A stretch of 35,312 nucleotides of DNA from RGIG9041 sp045612565 (GTDB lineage Bacteria; Bacillota; Clostridia; Oscillospirales; QAKW01), in assembly GCA_045612565.1 (NCBI GenBank), contig JAZKZG010000051.1, forward strand, positions 1-35,312, read 5' to 3'. Shown here one piece after another: positions 29,571 through 35,161 of the stretch (the stretch's first letter is position 1; every line of letters begins with the position of its first letter). The translations under genes were made by a program, and so were the position numbers. The notes beneath the pieces were generated by a model. It was not told the DNA's origin and searched no databases. It saw only the letters and a list, made by a program, of their open reading frames with translations.

Positions 29571-29615
29571 AATATCAACGCAGGTATATATAATCGTTAC
29601 ACTTGCGCTGATATT
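29571..29615 (+). other. intergenic inverted repeat
   Basis: AATATCAACGCA (29571-29582) pairs with TGCGCTGATATT (29604-29615) with one mismatch, around a 21-base AT-rich loop containing TATATAATCG. No T run follows. The position between SSB and the ERCC4 nuclease suggests an mRNA stability element, operator or DNA structure. The 99-base gap 29548-29646 holds nothing else notable. Confidence 0.55.
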
Positions 29616-29646
29616 GCGCGGACAAATAAAAAAATCGGGGGTGTAG

Positions 29647-30111
29647 TTGTATATGGCGATAAGGTATGTCATTGACAGCCGAGAAAAGAAATTTGAGCAT
29701 ATAAAAGCTTACTTCGAAAATAATAAAATTGACTATATGATCCGAAAGCTTGATGTCGGTGATTATCAGATAGAAGGGCATCCAAGCATCAGCGTGGATC
29801 GCAAACAAAATTTGCAAGAGTTAAGCAAAAACCTCATGAACGCTAAAGACCATAGCCGCTTTTGGAAAGAAGTGCGCAGATCAAGAGAACAGCGCGTTAA
29901 GCTGTATGTCCTTGTTGAACATGGCGGGCAAATCAAATCAATTGAGGATGTCTCAAAGTGGTCAGATAAGTACAGCGGCGTAAGCGGTCGAGCTTTGGCA
30001 AATGAGATATACCGCGTGCATATCGCTTATGGCGTGGAGTTTATATTCTGCGACAAGCGAAGCACGCCGAAAAAAATTATTGAAATTTTGCAAAAACCTA
30101 TTGACAAATGA
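29647..30111 (+). CDS. ERCC4-type nuclease
   Basis: About 152-154 residues. TTG 29647 has the GGGGG site at normal spacing; ATG 29653 is the alternative. RYVIDSREKKFEHIKAYFENNKIDYMIRKLDVGDYQI and ISVDRKQNLQEL carry the ERCC4/XPF nuclease motif (D-x-R-E, then V/I-D/E-R-K). Such nucleases cut branched DNA at replication and repair intermediates. Asp replaces the usual Glu in ERK, an acceptable change. Its C-terminal codons KPIDK are read from the -35 box of the next promoter. Confidence 0.85.
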   Translation: MYMAIRYVIDSREKKFEHIKAYFENNKIDYMIRKLDVGDYQIEGHPSISVDRKQNLQELSKNLMNAKDHSRFWKEVRRSREQRVKLYVLVEHGGQIKSIEDVSKWSDKYSGVSGRALANEIYRVHIAYGVEFIFCDKRSTPKKIIEILQKPIDK

Positions 30112-30129
30112 GCGGAAATATGTTATAAT
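30101..30129 (+). promoter_or_regulatory. replication-region promoter
   Basis: TTGACA (30101-30106), 17-base spacer, TATAAT (30124-30129) with TGT upstream. The -35 box overlaps the last codons and stop of the ERCC4 gene. Upstream bases match the promoter at 26123 for about 18 bases. Starts the replication operon; its leader carries the hairpins described next. Confidence 0.92.
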
Positions 30130-30140
30130 ATAAATACAAC

Positions 30141-30239
30141 GAGTTGTTGTCGAAGTAGCGGTCGGCAATGACTATATACTCGCAACAACTCAATATACCC
30201 TCATATGGTTTGAAGCCGCTACCTTCAGCCATATGGGGG
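30141..30239 (+). ncRNA. structured leader with two hairpins and complementary loops
   Basis: Hairpin 1: GAGTTGTTG (30141-30149) with CAACAACTC (30183-30191), plus inner CG and AGTA/TACT pairs. Hairpin 2: CCCTCATATGG (30198-30208) with CCATATGGGGG (30229-30239), with TGAAG/CTTCA inside, leaving the seven-base loop CCGCTAC (30216-30222). GTAGCGG (30155-30161) in hairpin 1 is an exact complement of that loop, so a kissing or competing interaction is possible. No T run, so it is not a plain terminator. Lies between the promoter at 30101 and the initiator gene. It could be a control RNA or, as DNA, part of an origin. Confidence 0.6.
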
Positions 30240-30263
30240 TTAATTATTTAAAGGAGAAAGATC

Positions 30264-31061
30264 GTGGCTGAAAAGTCAACATTTATAAAGCTTGACCGAA
30301 ACATACAGGAGTGGCGGTGGTACCAAAATGCGAACACTTTCCGCGTATTTATCCACTTGCTGTTATCGGCAAATATTGCACCAAAGCCCTTTGAAAACAT
30401 CGTGCTGCAACGCGGCGAATTAGCTACCTCTTACGATAAAATCGGACAAAAACTCCATCTCACAACGCAAGAGGTTCGAACAGCGATTAAACACTTAAAG
30501 TTAACAGGCGAAATAACAACCAAAAATTATTCCAAATACCAAGTTATATATATTAATAATTATAATATGTACCAAGCAAAAGGCGGAGAATTAACAGTCA
30601 ACTTAACAGTCAATCAACAGGCAACTAACAGCCAACTAACAGGCAATCAACAACAACTAAAGAATAATAAGAATATAAGAATAGAAGAATATAAAGAACA
30701 AAGTATTATACCTTTACACATAGAGGGGGGTTATAATAGCACCGCGCCTCCGCCGTGTGGAGTGTTTGGAAATGTTTTTTTGTCAAACGAGGAACTTGAA
30801 TCTTTAAAAGCTGGATATCCGTTGGACTATCAGCGAATGATAGATCACTTATCGACTTATATGGCTAACACGGGAAAGCAATATGCCTCACACTACGGCA
30901 CCATGATAAAGTGGGCGAAAGAAGATGCGGAGCAACAAGATGACAAATCTGTTAAGCTAAAAAACAATGCTTCGTTTGACGCCGATGATTTTTTTCAAGC
31001 GGCAGTTAATCGATCATATAAACATAAAGGAGTAAAAGAAGATGAGCAAAACGACATTTGA
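30264..31061 (+). CDS. replication initiator (replisome organizer/DnaD-like)
   Basis: 265 residues from GTG 30264 (AAAGGAG upstream). The N-terminal 110 residues form a winged helix (FIKLDRNIQEWRWYQNANTFRVFIHLLLSAN, LQRGELATSYDKIGQKLHLTTQEVRTAIKHLKLTGEI), typical of phage replisome organizers that bind the origin. The centre (about 110-140) is Asn/Gln/Thr-rich and its DNA consists of iteron-like repeats. The C-terminal tail SFDADDFFQAAVNRSY is a motif seen in phage helicase-loading proteins. It likely binds its own coding DNA and recruits host helicase. Confidence 0.85.
   Translation: MAEKSTFIKLDRNIQEWRWYQNANTFRVFIHLLLSANIAPKPFENIVLQRGELATSYDKIGQKLHLTTQEVRTAIKHLKLTGEITTKNYSKYQVIYINNYNMYQAKGGELTVNLTVNQQATNSQLTGNQQQLKNNKNIRIEEYKEQSIIPLHIEGGYNSTAPPPCGVFGNVFLSNEELESLKAGYPLDYQRMIDHLSTYMANTGKQYASHYGTMIKWAKEDAEQQDDKSVKLKNNASFDADDFFQAAVNRSYKHKGVKEDEQNDI
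30591..30655 (+). repeat. iteron-like tandem repeats, candidate replication origin
   Basis: Five direct repeats of 11-12 bases inside the initiator gene: TTAACAGTCAAC, TTAACAGTCAA, TCAACAGGCAAC, TAACAGCCAAC and TAACAGGCAATC. They are followed by an A-rich stretch (30652-30710) with little G/C, like a strand-opening element. The plan matches origins placed inside the initiator gene, as in lambda O and many Firmicutes phages. The repeats also encode an Asn/Gln/Thr-rich linker. Confidence 0.75.
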
Positions 31062-31305
31062 CATTTATTCGTGCGATTGCTGTGGGTACAGCGAATATAT
31101 CGTGCCCAACAAAGAACCGTTTAAGTTAAAAAAATATGTGTTGCCTTTTATTGACATTGCACGTGAAGAGGTAGCAGAGAAAGAAATTCATCTCTGCCCG
31201 AAGTGCGCGGCAAAAATAGCAGGCGCGGTTGCGGATGTGTTTGGTGACACGGCTTTATGGGCGCTGAATGTAACCGAGCAAAAGAGCGGCAAAGCAAATG
31301 CTTGA
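31042..31305 (+). CDS. zinc-binding hypothetical protein
   Basis: 87 residues; AAAGGAG upstream of ATG 31042, which overlaps the initiator gene. DIYSCDCCGYSEYIVPN and LCPKCAAKIAG contribute two cysteine pairs (about 42 residues apart), a zinc ribbon or knuckle. The end overlaps a 16-codon frame (ATGCTTGA). Probably binds nucleic acid or a protein. Role unknown. Confidence 0.7.
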   Translation: MSKTTFDIYSCDCCGYSEYIVPNKEPFKLKKYVLPFIDIAREEVAEKEIHLCPKCAAKIAGAVADVFGDTALWALNVTEQKSGKANA

Positions 31306-31348
31306 AAGCAGCTCGTTTAACCAGGATGATTTTTTCGCTGCCGCTTGA
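31298..31348 (+). CDS. 16-aa frame copying the initiator C-terminal motif
   Basis: ATG 31298 overlaps the previous stop and reads MLESSSFNQDDFFAAA before TGA. It matches the initiator tail NNASFDADDFFQAAV (SF-x-x-DDFF-x-AA). It may be a decayed copy of an initiator end, a peptide that imitates the helicase-loader tail, or a C-terminal extension of the zinc protein reached by frameshift. Too short to decide. Confidence 0.35.
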   Translation: MLESSSFNQDDFFAAA

Positions 31349-31376
31349 ACAAAACATACAAAAAAAGGAGTATGAC

Positions 31377-31598
31377 ATGACGATTGTTATCGACAGAGCA
31401 AGCTTGCCGTTTTCGTACGAAAAAGAAAAGCCCTGCGAGGGCGCGTATTTTAAAAACGGCTTATGGTGGATGGATATTAATACCCTTGAGGAACTTAACG
31501 AGTTTGTAAGGGTTAATGGAGCTATCATCATTTATTCGGATGAGCGCGACGGAATGGATTCGATTTGCATTTATGATCGTTGCGTGGAGGGGGACTAA
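31377..31598 (+). CDS. hypothetical protein, 73 aa
   Basis: 73 residues from ATG 31377 (AAAAAAGGAG upstream); the frame is open from 31257 but only this start has a site. TIVIDRASLPFSYEKEKPCEGAYFKNGLWWMDINTLEELNEFVRVNGAIIIYSDE reads as a compact beta-alpha fold. No known motif. The TAA shares a base with the next ATG. Confidence 0.65.
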   Translation: MTIVIDRASLPFSYEKEKPCEGAYFKNGLWWMDINTLEELNEFVRVNGAIIIYSDERDGMDSICIYDRCVEGD

Positions 31599-31699
31599 TG
31601 GACAGAGGTGAGGTTTGGAACGCGGTAGGTTATTCGTATGCGGCATGCGAATCCGAAGTGGTGATACAACGAAGTATACAAAAGAAAGGCAAAAGGTAA
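31598..31699 (+). CDS. 33-aa protein
   Basis: Small gene with GGAGGGGGAC upstream of ATG 31598 (TAATG overlap). Product starts DRGEVWNAVGYSYAACESEVV and ends with a basic tail QKKGKR. The ribosome site is strong and the spacing to neighbours is tight, so it is probably translated. Role unknown. Confidence 0.55.
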   Translation: MDRGEVWNAVGYSYAACESEVVIQRSIQKKGKR

Positions 31700-31705
31700 A
31701 AGGAT

Positions 31706-31975
31706 ATGACACCTGATTGGACATTATATGAATGCGCATACATAGTAGGATTTCTCTGCGCAATATTTGCGATCATGGCATTAGGCTATGGAGCTTGGGT
31801 GCTTGGCAAATGGGTGCTTGACAAGGCTATTGAGGCAACCATGCAACCGAAGCTCCCGAAGAAAACAAAGTGGATCAAGAGCAATTACACGCTTATTCAG
31901 CAGCTTAAATGGGACTATAGAAACTATATGGCATATAAGGACTATGCCAAAAAGCAAAGGGGGAGAAGGTCATGA
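31706..31975 (+). CDS. small membrane protein, DWTL family (second copy)
   Basis: 89 residues. MTPDWTLYECAYIVGFLCAIFAIMALGYGAWVLGKW: same opening and membrane helix as the protein at 27073 (DWTLxExAYxx), with a different basic tail (KYKxxxK-type and KKQRGRRS). The two genes are paralogues 4.4 kb apart in different operons. Likely inserted in the inner membrane. Function unknown. Confidence 0.7.
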   Translation: MTPDWTLYECAYIVGFLCAIFAIMALGYGAWVLGKWVLDKAIEATMQPKLPKKTKWIKSNYTLIQQLKWDYRNYMAYKDYAKKQRGRRS

Positions 31976-32370
31976 AAGCAAGAATCCCCAAAGCATACGC
32001 ATCTCTCCCAAAAAAGCAGAAGGATATAGTGTGCGAATATATGACGCAGATTGCCGCTGATGAAGCTTTGAGATCGTACAACCGAGATATCGGGATAGTA
32101 CTTGAACAATTTTTGATGATGTGCTGCGTCAGCTTGCACCGCAATTGGGGATGGGGCGAGCGGCGATGCACGATGTTCCTTGCAAGCATGCGGAGGATCT
32201 TCCGTGAAAACCTCGCCTACGTGGCGAAGGGCGTTCAGAACGAGATGCTTCAAGGTCAAGTTGAGGAGATATTCAAGCAAAACGGATGGCCGCACGATGC
32301 GTTTACCGACATAACAGGGGAGCTGAATCCTGAATATAAAAACAAATGCGAAGGAGCGAAGGGCGAATGA
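31972..32370 (+). CDS. hypothetical phage protein, 132 aa
   Basis: 132 residues; ATGA overlap with the membrane protein gene. ARIPKAYASLPKKQKDIVCEYM then a helical part with cysteines and tryptophans (LMMCCVSLHRNWGWGERR), and FLASMRRIFRENLAYVAKG. Conserved in clostridial phage replication regions; no enzyme motif visible. The stop overlaps the methyltransferase start. Confidence 0.7.
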   Translation: MKARIPKAYASLPKKQKDIVCEYMTQIAADEALRSYNRDIGIVLEQFLMMCCVSLHRNWGWGERRCTMFLASMRRIFRENLAYVAKGVQNEMLQGQVEEIFKQNGWPHDAFTDITGELNPEYKNKCEGAKGE

Positions 32371-33845
32371 AGCATTTAGGTGATATAACGAAAATAAGCG
32401 GATATACCGCACCGATAGTCGATTGCATTATCGGAGGTAGTCCCTGCCAAGACCTTTCAATGGCAGGGAAGAGAGCAGGGCTTGACGGAGAAAGATCGGG
32501 CTTATACATAGAACAAGTAAGAATCGTAAAGGAGATGAGAAAACAAGATGAGCTTAATGGAAGATCAGGTGTCGATATTCGACCTCGATATATGGTGTGG
32601 GAGAACGTCCCCGGAGCCTTCAGTAGTAACAAAGGAGAAGACTTCAGGATCGTCCCCGAAGAACTCGCAAAAGTCAAAGACGAAAATGCCGTTATTCCTA
32701 TGCCTGACAAAGGAAAATGGGCAAACAGCGGATGCATTATGGGAGACGGATGGAGCATCGCTTGGCGAGTACTCGATGCACAGTTTTGGGGAGTCCCCCA
32801 ACGCCGCCGCAGAATCGCACTTGTCGCAGATTTTGGAGGAGAATCCGCACCCGAAATATTGTTTGTCCGCAAAAGCGTGTCAGGGTATCCTGACGAGAGC
32901 GAACCGAAGAGGCAAAAAGCTCCCTCCGATGCTACAGGAGGCATTGGAGCAGATGATAGAATCTACTGTTTTGAACCCGGAGCAGCAAAACGATTAGGCG
33001 GTTATGTGTGGGAAGGGCTTGCACCAACGTTAAGAACCGAGGTGGGAGATAATCGCCCTTCCGTTGTGTACTCCGTAGAGAATCATCCCAACGATAGCCG
33101 TGTCGGTATCAACGAGGATGGAATAGTACAAGCCTTGACGAGCCGTATGGGTACAGGCGGTGGTAATGTGCCGATGGCAATGGAATGCTATTCTCTGCAA
33201 GGGGGCGGAGCAACTTCGCAAAATTCGCAGGGCATAGGATATTCAAAAGATATAAGTTACACCAGTAACACTATTGATCGCCATGCTGTGTGCTACCCAC
33301 AACAGGCATATGACAAATATATTGAGGATGATGTCGGCACAACATTAAAGGCAATGGGTGGTAGTTACGGAGGCGGTAGCGAAAACCTTGTATTGGCGGT
33401 AGATACTTCCCATGCAGACGATGTAGTCCGATTGGACAATATCGTTGCTCCGCTTCAAGCAAGAGATTTCAAAGGTGGTAAATTGGTTGCAACACGTTAC
33501 ATAGTCCGCAGACTTACACCTCTTGAGTGTGAAAGACTTCAAGGATACCCGGACGGATGGACCGATATAGGAGAGTGGACGGACACCAACGGCAAGAAGA
33601 GGCAGACATCCGATGCCGCTCGTTATAAGGCTCTCGGCAACAGTATTGCTCTTCCTCCGTGGAAGTGGGTGCTGAAGAGACTTTGTGCTTGTTATGAGAG
33701 GGATGCTACAATGGCGAGTTTGTTTGACGGCATAGGCGGCTTCCCTTTAATTTGGGAACAGCTTAACGGCAAAGGCAGCTGTCTGTGGGCATCCGAGATC
33801 GAGGAGTTTCCCATAGCGGTTACAAAGGCACGAATAGGAGATTGA
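32367..33845 (+). CDS. circularly permuted DNA (cytosine-5) methyltransferase
   Basis: 492 residues from ATG 32367 (ATGA overlap; ATG 32346 is upstream in frame). C5 methyltransferases normally run motif I (FDGIGG), IV (PCQ), VI (ENV), VIII (QRRRR), X (GN). Here the order is IV first: GSPCQDLSMAG with catalytic Cys27, ENV at 79-81, WGVPQRRRRI near 146, then RRLTPLECERLQGYP (about 380) and ALGNSIALP (about 422), and only then motif I SLFDGIGGFPL (about 449) and II ASEIEEFP (about 474). So it is a permuted enzyme that starts at MKHLGDITKI, a stretch that normally lies between motifs II and IV. Probably protects phage DNA from host restriction. Residues about 61-210 are overprinted by another frame. 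Confidence 0.92.
   Translation: MKHLGDITKISGYTAPIVDCIIGGSPCQDLSMAGKRAGLDGERSGLYIEQVRIVKEMRKQDELNGRSGVDIRPRYMVWENVPGAFSSNKGEDFRIVPEELAKVKDENAVIPMPDKGKWANSGCIMGDGWSIAWRVLDAQFWGVPQRRRRIALVADFGGESAPEILFVRKSVSGYPDESEPKRQKAPSDATGGIGADDRIYCFEPGAAKRLGGYVWEGLAPTLRTEVGDNRPSVVYSVENHPNDSRVGINEDGIVQALTSRMGTGGGNVPMAMECYSLQGGGATSQNSQGIGYSKDISYTSNTIDRHAVCYPQQAYDKYIEDDVGTTLKAMGGSYGGGSENLVLAVDTSHADDVVRLDNIVAPLQARDFKGGKLVATRYIVRRLTPLECERLQGYPDGWTDIGEWTDTNGKKRQTSDAARYKALGNSIALPPWKWVLKRLCACYERDATMASLFDGIGGFPLIWEQLNGKGSCLWASEIEEFPIAVTKARIGD
32548..32997 (+). CDS. overprinted 149-aa protein inside the methyltransferase gene
   Basis: 149 residues in the +1 frame of the methyltransferase. It has the character of a real protein: MEDQVSIFDLDIWCGRTSPEPS, then Ser/Lys-rich part, FGESPNAAAESHLSQILEENP, and the end KYCLSAKACQGILTRANRRG KKLPPML. 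The YCLSxxACxGILxRAxxRGKxLP segment is one I know as a recurrent conserved end of small phage proteins encoded next to or within C5 methyltransferases. AGGAG at 32529-32533 is far from ATG 32548, so a coupled or later start (ATG 32557) is possible. Function unknown; perhaps a partner of the enzyme. Confidence 0.65.
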   Translation: MSLMEDQVSIFDLDIWCGRTSPEPSVVTKEKTSGSSPKNSQKSKTKMPLFLCLTKENGQTADALWETDGASLGEYSMHSFGESPNAAAESHLSQILEENPHPKYCLSAKACQGILTRANRRGKKLPPMLQEALEQMIESTVLNPEQQND

Positions 33846-33846
33846 T

Positions 33847-34053
33847 ATGAAAAATCCATGCTATAACGAAGCGACAAAGACCGATTGCCCGGATAGACAT
33901 TCGGGCTGCGGTGCAACCTGCGAAAAATGGGCGGCATACGTTGTCAAGAGAGATGCCGAATACATACAGCGGCAAACAGATGCGATGCTTGAACGCCAAA
34001 GGATATCTAATTGGAGAGCGAGAAAGCATCAGCAGGGGAGGAAAAAGAGATGA
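33847..34053 (+). CDS. Cys-rich small protein, hypothetical
   Basis: 68 residues; AATAGGAG upstream. KNPCYNEATKTDCPDRHSGCGATCEKWAAY gives four Cys plus His that may bind zinc, then a long charged helix (RDAEYIQRQTDAMLERQRISNWRARKHQQGRKKR). Frequent in clostridial phages after methyltransferase or replication genes. Function unknown. Confidence 0.75.
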   Translation: MKNPCYNEATKTDCPDRHSGCGATCEKWAAYVVKRDAEYIQRQTDAMLERQRISNWRARKHQQGRKKR

Positions 34054-34289
34054 AGACGAGAAGCAGAAGATATCATCCCTACGGATGCAAGAGGGATAAG
34101 GAATGCTTAGGGTGCCTCGGGCGGATGACCGATGCGCAGTATAACATCCTCTGTGAGAGGATCGGTGCGCCGTCACACGTGGCTCACACGGTCGATAAGA
34201 GCAAGATCCGCAAGCTTACTGCGGAAGAATATCATGAAATGCAAGAAAATGTGTCTCCGAGGAGACGGAAGCGCAGGGGGAGGAAGTAA
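34050..34289 (+). CDS. hypothetical basic protein with Cys pair
   Basis: 79 residues from ATG 34050 (GGGGAGG upstream; ATGA overlap). Basic with YHPYGCKRDKECLGCLGRMTDAQYNILCERI (Cys cluster, possible zinc site) and an Arg/Lys-rich tail RRRKRRGRK. Nucleic-acid binding is likely from charge. TAATG at 34288 couples it to the next gene. Confidence 0.65.
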   Translation: MKTRSRRYHPYGCKRDKECLGCLGRMTDAQYNILCERIGAPSHVAHTVDKSKIRKLTAEEYHEMQENVSPRRRKRRGRK

Positions 34290-35152
34290 TGAACGTTGAA
34301 AAAGAAAAGAGGGCTATCGAATACCTCAAATCGTTTGAGCCGGAGACAGAGCCTTATTATCTATGCTACAGCGGCGGCAAGGACAGCGATTGCATCCGCA
34401 TACTTGCAAGCCTCGCAGGGGTAAAGCACGATATCGTCAACAACCACACAACGGTGGACGCTCCCGAGACGGTAAGGTATATACGCAGTATACCCAATAT
34501 ACAGATCGAGTATCCCGAAAAGACAATGTGGCAGCTTATCGAGGAAAAAGGAATGCCTCCGACAAGGCTTGTCAGATATTGCTGTTCCGAGCTTAAAGAA
34601 AAAGGCGGCAAGGGGCGAGTTAAGGTTACAGGCGTTCGGTGGGCCGAATCTCCCAAGAGAGCCGAAAATCAAGGTGCTGTTACTGTTATCGGGAAGCCCA
34701 AGACGGTCGAACGCATAGCCGAGGAGATGGGACTTGACGGCAGAAAAAACCTCCAAGACGGCTATGTACTCAATGACGATAACGATAATTCTCGCAGATT
34801 TGTTGAGATGTGTTATCGAACAACCTCAACGATGGTTAATCCGATCGTGGATTGGTCGGACGAGGATGTGTGGGAGTTTCTCAAACATTACGGATGCCAA
34901 TCAAATCCTCTATATGAATGCGGATTTAAGCGGATAGGTTGCATTGGTTGCCCATTTGGCGGAGGTGCGGCACAAAAAAGACAGTTTGCAAGGTATCCGA
35001 AATACAAAGAGAATTACATAAAGGCATTCGACAGGATGCTTAAACGCAGAGCAGAAAAAGGGCTTCCGATCTCACCGATGTGGTATGATGGCGAAGCGGT
35101 GTTTAAATGGTGGATCGGTGACGATCCGTACCAATTAGAATTTGATTTTTAG
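34289..35152 (+). CDS. PAPS reductase-like ATP pyrophosphatase
   Basis: 287 residues. PP-loop motif CYSGGKDSDCIRIL at about residue 27, then VNNHTTVDAPETVRYIR, TRLVRYCCSELKE, the KVTGVRWAESPKRA segment and CIGCPFGGGAAQKRQFARYP, a Cys pair near the end. This is the phage phosphoadenosine phosphosulfate reductase/DndC-like family. They may transfer sulfur or adenylate; the reaction in phages is unknown. It stands near the methyltransferase, so a DNA or RNA modification role is possible. Its Cys tail (CxxC) suggests an iron-sulfur or zinc site. Confidence 0.85.
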   Translation: MNVEKEKRAIEYLKSFEPETEPYYLCYSGGKDSDCIRILASLAGVKHDIVNNHTTVDAPETVRYIRSIPNIQIEYPEKTMWQLIEEKGMPPTRLVRYCCSELKEKGGKGRVKVTGVRWAESPKRAENQGAVTVIGKPKTVERIAEEMGLDGRKNLQDGYVLNDDNDNSRRFVEMCYRTTSTMVNPIVDWSDEDVWEFLKHYGCQSNPLYECGFKRIGCIGCPFGGGAAQKRQFARYPKYKENYIKAFDRMLKRRAEKGLPISPMWYDGEAVFKWWIGDDPYQLEFDF

Positions 35153-35161
35153 GAGGTAACA

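Noticed and set aside
32303..32944. 213-aa reverse frame in methyltransferase
   Set aside because: Pro/Ser-rich shadow without conserved motifs; the + strand +1 frame is the credible second product.
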